64,000 nucleotides of DNA from Dongia deserti (GTDB lineage: Bacteria > Pseudomonadota > Alphaproteobacteria > Dongiales > Dongiaceae), in NCBI RefSeq assembly GCF_003574735.1, contig NZ_QORW01000002.1:372001-436000 (forward strand). The letters run 5' to 3'. Shown piece after piece: positions 8,462-18,152 of this stretch. Position numbers and translations under genes: made by a program. The stretch's first letter is position 1. The number at the start of each line of letters is the position of its first letter. Under the pieces are notes generated by a model. That model ran no database searches and was not told where the DNA came from. It saw only the letters and a program-made list of their open reading frames with translations.

Positions 8462-9393
8462 GAGCCGATCAGACCCACCAAGCCGGATACACGATCCAGG
8501 ATGAGCGCCGCAAAGTGCCCGAAGAGGTACACCAACGAGAAGCCGAACATCGCCTTGGCTGCACGGTGGCCTTGCCGCTCGCGCAGCACGGTGATGGCGT
8601 GTCCGATGAAAGCGGCATTGAGGCCGACGGCGGCCGCTCCATAGATGACGCCGGCAACGCCAAGCAAGACCGGCGCCAGCGCGATCGGCGCCAGCAAGAG
8701 GGTATAGGCGAGCATCTGGATCTTGGTCGCGCGCTGGCCAGCAACCACCGGCATCATCGGAATGCCGGCCTTGGCATAATCGCCCTCGCGGAACAAGCTG
8801 AGCGCCCAGAAATGCGGCGGCGTCCACATGAAGATCAGCAGGAACAGCGAGATCGAGACAAGGCTGATGTCGCCGGTGACCGCGGCCCAGCCGATCATCG
8901 GCGGAAAAGCCCCGGCGGCGCCGCCGATCACGATGTTCTGAGGCGTGCGGCGCTTCAGCCACATCGTGTAGATCACGACGTAGAAGAAGATGGTGAAGGC
9001 GAGCAACCCGGCCGCCACCCAATTGACCGCAAGGCCCATCAGCATCACCGAGAACACGGCGAGCACGCCGCCGAAACTGAGCGCCGCGTCGGGCGAGACC
9101 GCGCCACGCGGGATCGGCCGGCCGCAGGTGCGGTTCATGATCGCATCGATATCGCGGTCGTACCACATGTTGATCGCGCCAGATGCCCCGGCGCCGACCG
9201 CGATGCAGAGCACCGCCACCGCGCCGATGAGCGGGTGGATATGCCCGGGGGCGACCGCCAGCCCGGCGAAGCCAGTGAACACCACCAGCGACATCACCCG
9301 CGGCTTCAGCAAGGCGATGAAGTCGCCGACGCTGCCGCCGGATGTGGATAGGCCGGCGTGCTCGCTGAGCAAGGATGGGGCGACGCGAGTCAT
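8458..9393 (-). CDS. ctaB: Protoheme IX farnesyltransferase (heme O synthase)
   Basis: A 311-residue polytopic UbiA-family prenyltransferase that adds farnesyl to heme b to give heme o, on the way to heme a. The first aspartate-rich motif [15 protein letters not shown] is complete. The second conserved loop ([12 protein letters not shown]) is present. About nine membrane helices can be drawn. Heme A synthase (ctaA), the next step, is not in this window. The stop overlaps the CoxF-like gene. A strong hairpin separates it from ctaD. Confidence 0.97.
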   Translation of the reverse strand: MTRVAPSLLSEHAGLSTSGGSVGDFIALLKPRVMSLVVFTGFAGLAVAPGHIHPLIGAVAVLCIAVGAGASGAINMWYDRDIDAIMNRTCGRPIPRGAVSPDAALSFGGVLAVFSVMLMGLAVNWVAAGLLAFTIFFYVVIYTMWLKRRTPQNIVIGGAAGAFPPMIGWAAVTGDISLVSISLFLLIFMWTPPHFWALSLFREGDYAKAGIPMMPVVAGQRATKIQMLAYTLLLAPIALAPVLLGVAGVIYGAAAVGLNAAFIGHAITVLRERQGHRAAKAMFGFSLVYLFGHFAALILDRVSGLVGLIGS

Positions 9394-9413
9394 GCAGTCA
9401 GTCGTCTCTCACG

Positions 9414-9445
9414 TGGGATGAATGCGGCCGCCCGCATTCATCCCA
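9414..9445 (-). terminator. Perfect 14-bp hairpin between ctaD and ctaB
   Basis: The arms TGGGATGAATGCGG and CCGCATTCATCCCA are exact inverted copies with a CCGC loop. It starts 10 bases after the ctaD stop. No T-run follows in the direction of transcription, so a classical intrinsic terminator is not supported. A partial attenuator, an RNA-processing site or a 3' stabiliser of the ctaC-ctaD message are alternatives. Confidence 0.7.
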
Positions 9446-9455
9446 ATCCTCAAGT

Positions 9456-11090
9456 TCAGTGCGCTTCGCTCTTGATCTGCGGCAGATCGTTGAAGGTATG
9501 GAACGGCGGCGGCGAGCTCAGAGTCCACTCCAAGGTCGTCGCCCCCACACCCCACGGATTGTCGGCGGCCTTCCGGCCGGCGAACACCGTGTAGAGCGCC
9601 ACACCGATGAACCATACGGTCGCGACGGCAGAGATGTACGAGCCGATCGACGACAGCTGGTTCCAGAAAGTAAACGCCTCCGGATAATCGGGATAGCGGC
9701 GGGGCATGCCCTGCAGGCCCAGGAAGTGCTGCGGGAAGAAGGTCAGGTTGACGCCGATGAACGTCAGCCAGAAGTGGATCTTACCCGCCCATTCCGGATA
9801 CTGCCGCCCCGACATCTTGCTGATCCAGTAGTAGAACCCGCAGAAGATCGCGAACACCGCGCCCAAGCTCAGCACGTAGTGAAAGTGGGCCACCACGTAA
9901 TAGGTGTCGTGGAACGCCACGTCGATCGGCGCATTCGCCAGGATGACGCCGGTGACGCCGCCGATCGTGAACAAGATGATGAGGCCGACCGCCCACAGCA
10001 TCGGCGTGTCGAAGCGGATCGACCCGCCCCACATGGTCGCGATCCAGGAGAAGATCTTCACGCCAGTGGGCACCGCGATCACCATGGTCGCCGCCATGAA
10101 ATAGGCGCGCGTGTCGACATCCATGCCGACGGTGTACATGTGGTGCGCCCACACGACGAAGCCGACCAGGCCGATCGCGACCATCGCGTAGGCCATGCCG
10201 AGATAGCCGAACACAGGCTTCTTCGAGAAGGTGGACACCACCTGGCTGATGATGCCGAAGCCCGGCAGGATCAGGATGTACACTTCGGGGTGGCCGAAGA
10301 ACCAGAACAGATGCTGGAACAGGACCGGATCGCCGCCGCCTTCGGGCTTGAAGAAGTTGGAGCCGAAATTGCGGTCCGTCAGCAGCATGGTGATCGCGCC
10401 GGCCAGAACCGGCAGCGACAGCAGCAGCAGGAACGCCGTCACCAGCACCGACCAGACAAACAGCGGCATCTTGTGCAGGGTCATGCCCGGTGCGCGCATG
10501 TTGAAGATGGTGGTGATGAAGTTGATCGCGCCGAGGATCGAAGCCGCGCCCGCCATGTGCAGCGCGAAGATGCCCATGTCGACCGCGCGCCCGCTCTGGT
10601 ACGTGGAGTCGGACAGCGGCGGATAGAGCGTCCAGCCGGTGCCGGCGCCCTCATCCACGAAGGCCGAAGCGACAAGCATGATCAGCGCGACGACCGTCAG
10701 CCAGTAGCTGATGTTGTTCATGCGCGGGAACGCCATGTCGGGCGCGCCGATCATGAGCGGCACGAACCAGTTGCCGAAGCCGCCGATCAACGCCGGCATG
10801 ACCGTGAAGAAGATCATGAGCAGCGCGTGCGCCGTGATCACCACGTTCCACTGCTGCCCGTCGGGGTTCGCATCGTCGCCGAAATACTGGATACCCGGCT
10901 CCATCAACTCTGCGCGCATGTAGATGGAGAAGGCGAGGCCCAACAGGCCGGAGACGACGGCCAGGATCAGGTAAAGGGTGCCGATGTCCTTGTGGTTGGT
11001 CGAATAGAACCAGCGCACAAAGAAGCCAGGCTTGTGATCGCCGTGGTCGTCGTGACCGTAATGCGAATGGGACGTTGTAACGGGGCTCAT
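9456..11090 (-). CDS. ctaD: Cytochrome c oxidase subunit I
   Basis: The 544-residue catalytic subunit of an aa3-type, A-class heme-copper oxidase. The low-spin heme ligand region ([20 protein letters not shown]), the CuB region [18 protein letters not shown] with the proton-channel glutamate, the HH pair in [12 protein letters not shown], and the [13 protein letters not shown] segment with ligands for both hemes are all present. It has twelve predicted helices and family-normal length. It reduces oxygen to water and pumps protons in the inner membrane. It follows ctaC by 30 bases in the same transcript. Confidence 0.98.
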   Translation of the reverse strand: MSPVTTSHSHYGHDDHGDHKPGFFVRWFYSTNHKDIGTLYLILAVVSGLLGLAFSIYMRAELMEPGIQYFGDDANPDGQQWNVVITAHALLMIFFTVMPALIGGFGNWFVPLMIGAPDMAFPRMNNISYWLTVVALIMLVASAFVDEGAGTGWTLYPPLSDSTYQSGRAVDMGIFALHMAGAASILGAINFITTIFNMRAPGMTLHKMPLFVWSVLVTAFLLLLSLPVLAGAITMLLTDRNFGSNFFKPEGGGDPVLFQHLFWFFGHPEVYILILPGFGIISQVVSTFSKKPVFGYLGMAYAMVAIGLVGFVVWAHHMYTVGMDVDTRAYFMAATMVIAVPTGVKIFSWIATMWGGSIRFDTPMLWAVGLIILFTIGGVTGVILANAPIDVAFHDTYYVVAHFHYVLSLGAVFAIFCGFYYWISKMSGRQYPEWAGKIHFWLTFIGVNLTFFPQHFLGLQGMPRRYPDYPEAFTFWNQLSSIGSYISAVATVWFIGVALYTVFAGRKAADNPWGVGATTLEWTLSSPPPFHTFNDLPQIKSEAH

Positions 11091-11120
11091 GGCTGCAATC
11101 CCTCGAGACGAATTCTGCGT

Positions 11121-11975
11121 TTACTCAGCGGCCGCGACGGTCTTCGCCGGCGGTGTGCCGTCGACCTTGGCGAACTTCTGCTGCGCTTCCGTGACCCAGC
11201 GCTGGAACTCCTCCTTGGCGACCGCGCGCACCTTGATCGGCATGTAGGCGTGGCGCACGCCGCACAATTCCGAGCACTGGCCGTAATAGATCCCGGGCTT
11301 CTGGATGTTGAACCAGCTCTCATTGGTCCGGCCCGGGATCGCGTCGTGCTTCACGCCGAACGCCGGAACGGTCCAGGCGTGGATGACATCGGTCGCCGTG
11401 ATCTGGATGCGGATGTTGGTGTCGATCGGCAGGACCACCTCGTTGTCGGTGTCGAGCAGATAGATCTGGTTCTGCTGGAGGTCGGCCTTCTCCACCATGT
11501 TGGCGTCGAAGGTGAAGTTGCCGTTGTCGGGATATTCGTAGCTCCAGTACCACTGATGCCCGATCGCGCGGACCGTGAGGCCCGGCTCTGGAATCTCGAG
11601 CTGGCGATAGAGCAGCGGGAACGAGAACACCGCGATGAAGACCAGGATCAGCGCTGGAACGATCGTCCAGGCCACCTCGAGCAGCGTGTTGTGGGTGTTC
11701 CGCGATGGCACTGGGTTCTTCGACTCGCGAAACTTGAACCAGACGATGACGAGCAGCGCCAGGACAAAGAAGCTGATGACCGTGATGACGGGCAGCAGCA
11801 CCCAGTCGTGAAGGAATACCATTTGCTCCGCGAGGCTGGTCGCCGGAGCCTGCAATCCCACGCCCATCGCATGGGGGCCACCGATCGTCTGTTCCGTATC
11901 CTGCGCCAGCGCCGGCATCGAACCGGCGGTCAGACCGGCCGCCACCGCGAAAGAGCAAATCTTCGGCAATCTCAT
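11121..11975 (-). CDS. ctaC: Cytochrome c oxidase subunit II (CuA)
   Basis: A 284-residue subunit that takes electrons from cytochrome c. It has a cleaved signal peptide (ending near PALA, residue 24), two membrane helices (VITVISFFVLALLVIVW and VPALILVFIAVFSFPLL), and a cupredoxin domain. The CuA motif is QCSELCGVRHAYMP, with the upstream histidine in DVIHAWTVPAFGVK and the aromatic electron-entry patch GHQWYWSYEYP. There is no C-terminal cytochrome c domain, so this is the aa3 and not the caa3 type. It is the first gene of the oxidase transcript; the SD-like AGGCGGATAGGAA precedes the ATG. Confidence 0.97.
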   Translation of the reverse strand: MRLPKICSFAVAAGLTAGSMPALAQDTEQTIGGPHAMGVGLQAPATSLAEQMVFLHDWVLLPVITVISFFVLALLVIVWFKFRESKNPVPSRNTHNTLLEVAWTIVPALILVFIAVFSFPLLYRQLEIPEPGLTVRAIGHQWYWSYEYPDNGNFTFDANMVEKADLQQNQIYLLDTDNEVVLPIDTNIRIQITATDVIHAWTVPAFGVKHDAIPGRTNESWFNIQKPGIYYGQCSELCGVRHAYMPIKVRAVAKEEFQRWVTEAQQKFAKVDGTPPAKTVAAAE

Positions 11976-12383
11976 ATCGTTTTCCCGTTCCTATCCGCCT
12001 GGGTGCTCGGCAGTTCAGTCCGCCCGTCGGCCGAACACTGGTCGGCCGCAACGCAGCTTCGTTAAGCTCTAGGCCGGTCGGACGCTAGACCGCGCGCGAC
12101 AACCAGCGCGGCCGCAACCCCCGTCCCCACGGTCGGCGGCAAGCTACACCCCTGCCCCCGAAACCTCAAGCATTCCGGGGGTTTGTGCAGCATCAGCAGG
12201 CTCGTTGGAAAGCTTGAGACTGCGGCTGTGCGACGATCCGCCGCATAAATCGCAGCGGGCTGAATTGATCCAGATCGTTTCACGTCGCAACCATTGCCGA
12301 CTGACAGAGTGGATCGGGACGGCTATCGTGCCCACATTGTTCAAAGCCATATTGTCGACCCACTCGACTTACGGAGCACACTC
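11976..12383. promoter_or_regulatory. Divergent control region between the oxidase operon and tldD
   Basis: A 408-base stretch with no protein-coding gene I can support. It must hold the promoter of the minus-strand oxidase operon and that of tldD. It contains a GC hairpin (CCCCCG at 12155 with CGGGGG at 12176) and an FNR-like box at 12265. The part nearest ctaC has no clear sigma-70 boxes. An in-frame extension of tldD upstream of 12384 exists but lacks coding character. Confidence 0.6.
12265..12278. promoter_or_regulatory. FNR/FixK-like box
   Basis: TTGATCCAGATCGT matches the TTGAT-N4-ATCAA consensus at 8 of 10 positions, with the left half perfect. It lies about 105 bases before tldD and 290 before ctaC. 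Oxygen-responsive FNR/FixK regulators are known to act on terminal oxidase genes in alphaproteobacteria. A single match of this quality can occur by chance. Confidence 0.35.
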
Positions 12384-13817
12384 ATGTCCGCCATCGCCAT
12401 GACCGACGACCTGTTCTTCAATCGCGCCGGCCTCGACCGTGCACGGGCCGAACGGACGGTCGCCGACGCCCTGAAAGGCGGTGACGACGGCGAGCTGTTC
12501 CTGGAATTCAACCAGTCGGAAGCGCTTGCCTTCGACGACGGCAAGCTGAAAAGCGCCAGCTTCGACGTGACCCAGGGCTTCGGCCTGCGCGCGGTGGCGG
12601 GCGAAGCGCATGCCTATGCTCATGCCAGCGACCTCAGCGACGACGCGCTGCAGCGCGCTGCCGAGACTGTGAAGGCGGTCCATGCCGGCTATGGCGGGAC
12701 CCTGGCCGAGGCGCCGCAGGGCACCAACCGGCACCTCTATTCCGACGACAATCCGCTGGCCAAGATGGAGTTCGGTGCCAAGGTCGCGTTGCTGCAGGAG
12801 ATCGACGTCTATGCTCGCGCCAAGGACCCGCGGGTGAAGCAGGTGATGGCCTCGATCTCTGGCAACTGGCAGGCCGTGCAGATCATCCGCGGCGATGGCA
12901 GCCGCGCGGCCGACATCCGGCCGCTGGTGCGGCTCAACATCGCCGTCATGGTCGAGGAAAACGGCCGCATGGAGACCGGTAGCCACGGTACCGGCGGGCG
13001 GTTCGCCTACGAGTTGGTTGTTGATCCCGCTCATTGGAAGGCCAGCGTCGATGAGGCGCTGCGCCAGGCCCTGGTCAACCTCGGCTCCGTCTCCGCCCCT
13101 GCCGGCGAGATGCAGGTGGTGCTTGGACCCGGCTGGCCCGGCATCCTGTTGCATGAGGCGATCGGCCATGGGCTGGAAGGCGACTTCAATCGCAAGAAGA
13201 CCTCGGCCTTTGCTGGCCTGATGGGCAAGCAGGTGGCGTCCAAGGGCGTCACGGTGATCGATGACGGCACGATCAATGACCGGCGCGGCTCACTCACCAT
13301 CGACGATGAGGGCACGCCGAGCCAGCGCACCGTGCTGATCGAGGACGGCATCCTGACCGGCTATATCCAGGACCGGCAGAATGCGCGGCTGATGGGCATG
13401 AAGCCGACCGGCAACGGCCGGCGCCAAAGCTTCGCGCATCATCCGATGCCGCGCATGACCAACACCATCATGCTGGGCGGCAGCCACGAGCCGGAGGAAA
13501 TCATCCGCTCGGTGAAGAAGGGGCTCTACGCCGTCAACTTCGGCGGCGGACAGGTCGACATCACCTCGGGCAAGTTCGTGTTCTCTGCCTCGGAAGCCTA
13601 TCTCATCGAGAACGGCAAGATCGGTCCCGCGGTCAAGGGGGCCACCCTGATCGGGAATGGTCCGGACGTGCTGACCAAGGTCTCCATGATCGGCAACGAC
13701 ATGAAGCTCGACCCCGGCATCGGCACCTGCGGCAAGGACGGCCAGGGGGTGCCCGTGGGCGTCGGCCAGCCGACCATGCGGGTCGACGGCCTCACGGTGG
13801 GGGGAACGGCGGCGTAG
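12384..13817 (+). CDS. tldD: Metalloprotease TldD
   Basis: A 477-residue member of the TldD/PmbA family, the partner of TldE in a heterodimeric zinc protease that matures or degrades small peptides (microcin B17, CcdA in E. coli). The HExxxH zinc motif is H257-E258...H262 in LLHEAIGHGLEGDFNR. The C-terminal GTCGKDGQGVPVGVGQP holds the conserved cysteine. I chose ATG 12384, preceded by ACGGAG; a longer frame from 12294 lies in the promoter region. The partner gene (tldE/pmbA) is not in the window. tldD next to ctaC is a common alphaproteobacterial arrangement. Confidence 0.95.
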   Translation: MSAIAMTDDLFFNRAGLDRARAERTVADALKGGDDGELFLEFNQSEALAFDDGKLKSASFDVTQGFGLRAVAGEAHAYAHASDLSDDALQRAAETVKAVHAGYGGTLAEAPQGTNRHLYSDDNPLAKMEFGAKVALLQEIDVYARAKDPRVKQVMASISGNWQAVQIIRGDGSRAADIRPLVRLNIAVMVEENGRMETGSHGTGGRFAYELVVDPAHWKASVDEALRQALVNLGSVSAPAGEMQVVLGPGWPGILLHEAIGHGLEGDFNRKKTSAFAGLMGKQVASKGVTVIDDGTINDRRGSLTIDDEGTPSQRTVLIEDGILTGYIQDRQNARLMGMKPTGNGRRQSFAHHPMPRMTNTIMLGGSHEPEEIIRSVKKGLYAVNFGGGQVDITSGKFVFSASEAYLIENGKIGPAVKGATLIGNGPDVLTKVSMIGNDMKLDPGIGTCGKDGQGVPVGVGQPTMRVDGLTVGGTAA

Positions 13818-13867
13818 GTCGCCGAGCGGACCTCCTTGACCATCGATTGGGGCTCGTGCAGGGTCCG

Positions 13868-13893
13868 CCGCGGGGGTGCTGTAAACACCGCGG
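13868..13893 (+). terminator. Possible terminator hairpin after tldD
   Basis: CCGCGG at 13868 pairs with CCGCGG at 13888, with a GGG bulge, a short TG/CA extension and a small loop. It lies 50 bases after the tldD stop. No T-run follows, so the call is weak; a Rho-dependent or structural role is equally possible. Confidence 0.35.
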
Positions 13894-13955
13894 CTGATTG
13901 CCGGATCGTCGGCCGGCGCGTCCCCCTGCTCTGTCCACTCTAGTCAGGCTCACTC

Positions 13956-16019
13956 ATGATCGCTGACCGAGATGCCGTCTGGTCAACGGCATTAGACGAC
14001 CTCAGGCGCATCGCTGTCTTCGTCCTAGCGCTCAATGCGCTCCTGGCCGTCATCATGGGATTGCTGCGCAACGGCATGCCAGGCCTGTCGGAGCTGGTGT
14101 CCGTCTTCGCCGCAATTTCAACCTTGGCCATCACCGCACCGTTCCATGCGGGAAGGCTCTTCTCCACGCCTAGGCTTCATCTGCAGCTGTTCGGCCCGCT
14201 AATCGTTGCCGCCGGGCTGGTTGCTCTCGCCCTCACCTATCTCGGCCGCATCGGCGCATGGAGCATCATTGTGCTTGCAGCGATCTCGGCTGCGCCGATC
14301 ATCTGGCAAGTTGCCCGCGGCGCGAGCATCCGACGCGCGCCGCTCTGGCTGGGTCTGCTGATCCTCTCGGCCCTGCTGCTCGGGCTCGATTTCGCCGGCA
14401 CCAAGTATTCCAGCTTCTTCGCCGACGAGCTCGCCTTGTTTGGCCGCACCGACGGAGACCAGTTCTACCAGGGTGCGCTGGTTGCATCGCTGGCCAATTT
14501 CGGGCTCCCGAGCATGGCGATCGATGGCCTGCAGCCGATGCACTACCATTTCGGATTCAACTGGATCACGGCTCGGGTGAGCGCTGCCGTTCCTGGCGAC
14601 CCGATCGCAGCCGTCGTTGCCTCCAAGATATTCCTGTTCGTCCCGCTGATCTGGTTCGTCGTCGCCTTGGCTGCCGGCATCTGGCGCGCGGCGTTGCTGC
14701 CGCAGCTCCGTGTTGCGCCGCTCGCGGCGGTCGGGTCGATCGCGCTGTTCATTCTGCTCGCGACCTACGTCGACGTCGGGAACATCGTCTACGAAAGCGA
14801 ATCCATGCTGGCGGGCGCCGCGCTCGGGCTGCTGCTGTTCCCGGGCGTCCTGCTGCTTGCCCTCGATCGCGACGCGTCCCGCAGCTGGCGCATGATCGCT
14901 GTCGTCATCTGCAGCCTCGGCTTGTGGCCGCTCGCGGCCTGCAAGATCTCCATGGGCTTCGTTTTCGCCGGCGTGTTCGGCATCTCCATGCTGCTGGTGC
15001 ACGGGCTGCGCCGTGCCGAGCTCTGGGTGGGGGGCGTGTTATCGGTCCTGGCCTTCGGGACAGCCCTGTTGATGTTCAACGACCCTGGCTCGGAGGGAGC
15101 GGAGTGGCTGGGTCGGATCCACTACTTCGAGTACGGGTTCGATCGCGGCAATTGGCTGCTGCCGGTCGCCGCTCACGTTGAGACCATCCTGGCCCTGCTC
15201 TTCCTGTGGGGACTCTGGGGGGAGCTGAACCCATGGCGCAGGCAAGCCTTGTGCGCCTTGCTGGCCGGCGCAGCGGTGGCGAATATCCCGGTCCTGCTAC
15301 TGCGCATCGAAGGCGGCGACGCGCTCTATTTCCTCTACGCGCAGGCCTGGCTCGCCACGACCATCAATGTGGCACTGTTCCCGCGGCTCTGGGCCGTGTC
15401 AGCACGCTACTTGCGCACGATCAGGCCGTGGCTCCCCGCCGGCCTCGCAACGCTGCTACTGGTCGGACTCATCGCGCAAGGCGCAAGTTATGCCACGGGG
15501 CGCTTCAACAGCTTCGTGTCGGCGAGCGCGCTGCTGCGCACGGGCGATCGCAGCTACTACGCGGACGACAAGAAGCGGGTGTGGCGCGAGGATCGCAAGC
15601 GCGCCTTGCAGGAAATCGGCTTAGCCAAGCTGCTGACCGGATCACCGGCGCAGCCGGACGGAGCCGCGCTGGCCGAGCGGTTGCGAGCCTTGCGCGCCGA
15701 GTTCGGGACCAGCGCAGCGGTCTTCGTGCCGGCGGAAAACGAAGCCTATTGGGAGATGGCGCGCGACTGCGACGCGAAGAGCCTGTTCCCCATCGCTGTC
15801 GCCGGACTGCCGCAGGTGCTCGGCTACTATGCAAAACAGGAGACCTGCCGCCAGGATGCCGCGTGGTTCGGCTTCCCACCGCCGCCGGCCGAGCCCGCGC
15901 TCCACCAGACGGAGGAAGCAGTCTGCCGGCGCGCGTTGGAGACCGGATTTCAGACCGTCATTTGGGTAGACTCGTTGGCAGCGGAAGACGTGCGCGTCGT
16001 TCCCTGCGAAAGAAGCTGA
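13956..16019 (+). CDS. Large polytopic membrane protein, possible GT-C glycosyltransferase
   Basis: A 687-residue protein with about a dozen hydrophobic helices and a C-terminal soluble part (from about residue 510). I do not recognise the family. After the helices near residue 130-145 comes a hydrophilic loop SSFFADELALFGRTDGDQFY and then LQPMHYHFGFNW. An acidic loop of this kind after early helices is typical of GT-C lipid-linked sugar transferases and of oligosaccharyl-transferase-like proteins. The C-terminal soluble part has several cysteines. It ends 4 bases from the convergent end of a GT2 gene, and a flippase-like gene lies beyond, which supports a surface-glycan role. This is inference. 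Confidence 0.75.
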   Translation: MIADRDAVWSTALDDLRRIAVFVLALNALLAVIMGLLRNGMPGLSELVSVFAAISTLAITAPFHAGRLFSTPRLHLQLFGPLIVAAGLVALALTYLGRIGAWSIIVLAAISAAPIIWQVARGASIRRAPLWLGLLILSALLLGLDFAGTKYSSFFADELALFGRTDGDQFYQGALVASLANFGLPSMAIDGLQPMHYHFGFNWITARVSAAVPGDPIAAVVASKIFLFVPLIWFVVALAAGIWRAALLPQLRVAPLAAVGSIALFILLATYVDVGNIVYESESMLAGAALGLLLFPGVLLLALDRDASRSWRMIAVVICSLGLWPLAACKISMGFVFAGVFGISMLLVHGLRRAELWVGGVLSVLAFGTALLMFNDPGSEGAEWLGRIHYFEYGFDRGNWLLPVAAHVETILALLFLWGLWGELNPWRRQALCALLAGAAVANIPVLLLRIEGGDALYFLYAQAWLATTINVALFPRLWAVSARYLRTIRPWLPAGLATLLLVGLIAQGASYATGRFNSFVSASALLRTGDRSYYADDKKRVWREDRKRALQEIGLAKLLTGSPAQPDGAALAERLRALRAEFGTSAAVFVPAENEAYWEMARDCDAKSLFPIAVAGLPQVLGYYAKQETCRQDAAWFGFPPPPAEPALHQTEEAVCRRALETGFQTVIWVDSLAAEDVRVVPCERS

Positions 16020-16023
16020 GGCA

Positions 16024-17040
16024 TCACGCGCCGCCCTTTGTGATCCGGCGCGGCAGGGTCTCGATCTCCGCCACGTCCTCGCCGCGCTGCCCAGCCGGCT
16101 CTTCAAAGCCGATGCGCTCCCGCACCAGATAGAGCGGCCGCTGCTTGGCCTCGGTATAGATTCGGCCGATATACTCGCCGAGGATGCCGAGGGTCATCAG
16201 GTTGAGCCCGCCCATGAACAGCACAGCGACCATCAACGACGCATAGCCCGGAACGTCGACGCCCTGCACCAGCACCCGCAGTACAAGGTATGCGGCATAA
16301 GCCAATCCGATCACGGCGAAGGTGGCGCCGACATAGCTCCACACCCGCAGCGGCGCCGTGCTGAAAGCAAAGATGCCGCCGAGTGCGAAGTTCCACAGAC
16401 GCCAGTATTTCCACTTGCTCTGGCCTTCCTCGCGCGCGGCCCGAACGACCGAAACGCTAGCGCTCCTGAATCCGACCCAGGAATAGAGCCCCTTCATGAA
16501 CCGGTTGCGTTCCGGCAGGGCGTTCAGCGCATCGACCACCCGGCGGTCCAGCAAGCGGAAGTCGCCCGCATGTTCCGGGATCGGCGTATCGGCAACGCGG
16601 TTGAACACGCGATAGAACCAGTCCGCCGTCTTGCGCTTGGTGAAGCTGTCGCTGGTGCGGTCCGTGCGCACCGCATAGACGATCTCGAACCCCTCGCGCC
16701 ACTTCTGTACAAGATCCAGAATCGCTTCCGGCGGGTCCTGCAGATCGACGTCGATGGGGATCACCGCCGCGCCACGGGCCGCCTCGAGCCCGGCCGATAG
16801 GGCGATGTCTTTGCCGAAATTGCGCGAAAGGATAACGAGCTTCACCGCCGCGTCGCGCTCACGGCAGCGCAGGATCTCGGCCACCGTCGCGTCCTTGCTG
16901 CCGTCGTCGACGAAGATGATCTCGTAATCCTGGTCGTTGCAGGCTTGACGCACAATCGGTGTGACGCGCGCCACAAAACCATCGATCGTGCCGGCCTCGT
17001 TCAAGACGGGGACCACTAGGCTGAGTATCGGTGCTGTCAT
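16024..17040 (-). CDS. GT2 glycosyltransferase, polyprenyl-phosphate type (GtrB/DPM1-like)
   Basis: A 338-residue enzyme with an N-terminal GT-A domain (LSLVVPVLNEAGTIDGFV, FVDDGSKDAT, IPIDVDLQDPPE) and two C-terminal membrane helices, ending GEYIGRIYTEAKQRPLYLVRE. This is the layout of bactoprenol-phosphate glucosyltransferases (GtrB) and dolichyl-phosphate mannose synthase. The enzyme would load a nucleotide sugar onto a lipid phosphate on the inner face of the membrane. The flippase-like gene upstream on the same strand and the membrane protein convergent to it could complete a Gtr-type three-part system. The sugar is unknown. Confidence 0.92.
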   Translation of the reverse strand: MTAPILSLVVPVLNEAGTIDGFVARVTPIVRQACNDQDYEIIFVDDGSKDATVAEILRCRERDAAVKLVILSRNFGKDIALSAGLEAARGAAVIPIDVDLQDPPEAILDLVQKWREGFEIVYAVRTDRTSDSFTKRKTADWFYRVFNRVADTPIPEHAGDFRLLDRRVVDALNALPERNRFMKGLYSWVGFRSASVSVVRAAREEGQSKWKYWRLWNFALGGIFAFSTAPLRVWSYVGATFAVIGLAYAAYLVLRVLVQGVDVPGYASLMVAVLFMGGLNLMTLGILGEYIGRIYTEAKQRPLYLVRERIGFEEPAGQRGEDVAEIETLPRRITKGGA

Positions 17041-17131
17041 GTGGGAACGATCACCGCATTGTCGTGGTGGTACGAAGATATATCAGGCCGCTCCACCCGG
17101 TCCATGCCGTGTTCGGCGGCGTGAGCCAGCA

Positions 17132-18082
17132 TCAGGACTTGCGTTCCCGCCAAAGCAGAAAGGCGCTCGGCAGGCCGACGATGCTGACCAATATGAAGGC
17201 CGCGCGGAGGACGAGCGCCACCACGAAGCCGTGCGATGCCACCACGCCCGCCAGGCCAAGCAGGGCCACATTCGCCGATTCGAAGGTGCCGAGGCCGTTG
17301 ATCGAGATCGGAGCGGCGCCAATGATCATGCCGCCGCCGACCGTGAAGGCGACCGCCGGCAAGCCGATATCCTCTCCGATATCCAGGAGGATCAGCTGCG
17401 ACATTGTCACTACCAGCGCGATGTTGAGGATGTTGGCGAGCCAGAAACCGAGTGCCGCGCGGCGATGCCGCCGCATGCGCGTTTGCATTCGACCGGTTTC
17501 CGTCAGGATGGTCGCGAACAGATGCCATGCGGTTTGCATGAAGCCGCCACCGCTGGGGCCGATTGCCGGCGATCGCTGCCCGAGCCAATAGAGGATGAAG
17601 ATCAGAACCAACACCGCCCCGACGCCGCCGACGGTGATGATCGCGCGCAGCCACGGCTGAAGCCATGGCATGGGGAGCAGGGCGGCGACCGATACCAGAC
17701 AAACATAGACCGCCAGCTGCATCAGGCGCTCGTACGCGATGGCGCCGATCGCAGTCGAAGCGCGGCCGTAGGACTTGGTGAGCAGCACCACCCGCAGCCC
17801 GTCGGAGCCTAGTGTTCCGGGAAGGAAGTTGGTCAGGAACAACCCAGCAAAGACGGAATGCCAGGAGCGCGCCCAGGATTCACGCATGCCCAGCATGTCG
17901 AGCAAGGCCCGCCAACGCAGCACGAATGCCGCTTGCGCCAGAAGGCAAACCGCAAATACCGCGATAAGCCCGCCGAGCGACAGCGCTGCCGCGGCCTTGC
18001 GCATCGTTTGCCAGTCCACGATGGCGATCAGCGCCGCCAGGAGGCCGAGGCTGACCGCGGCCTGCAGAAGCCGGATCAGCAC
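17132..18082 (-). CDS. Flippase-like membrane protein (LPG synthase transmembrane / UPF0104 family)
   Basis: A 316-residue protein with seven to eight membrane helices. The family features are WQTMRKAAAALSLGG after the first helix, RWRALLDMLGMRESW, the FLTNFLPGTLGSDGLRVVLL loop, and GIGAAPISINGLGTFESANV-like text near the C-terminus. The family includes the membrane part of lysyl-phosphatidylglycerol synthase and candidate lipid-linked sugar flippases. I chose the GTG at 18082; an ATG at 18190 in the same frame would overlap the DUF1289 gene and adds a Arg/Pro-rich tail without membrane character. It lies 91 bases before the GT2 gene on the same strand. Confidence 0.85.
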   Translation of the reverse strand: MLIRLLQAAVSLGLLAALIAIVDWQTMRKAAAALSLGGLIAVFAVCLLAQAAFVLRWRALLDMLGMRESWARSWHSVFAGLFLTNFLPGTLGSDGLRVVLLTKSYGRASTAIGAIAYERLMQLAVYVCLVSVAALLPMPWLQPWLRAIITVGGVGAVLVLIFILYWLGQRSPAIGPSGGGFMQTAWHLFATILTETGRMQTRMRRHRRAALGFWLANILNIALVVTMSQLILLDIGEDIGLPAVAFTVGGGMIIGAAPISINGLGTFESANVALLGLAGVVASHGFVVALVLRAAFILVSIVGLPSAFLLWRERKS

Positions 18083-18152
18083 ATGCCCGCCGCGCGGTTT
18101 GCGCTGCGTCAGCACCGGTCGGATATCCGGGCGGGAACCATTGTGACGCGCG

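Noticed and set aside
9375-12065. An 896-residue plus-strand reading frame opposite ctaD and ctaC
   Set aside because: Its text is low-complexity Asp/Arg/His/Gln, matches no family and lies opposite two certain genes. In GC-rich DNA the frame opposite a strongly biased gene is often open.
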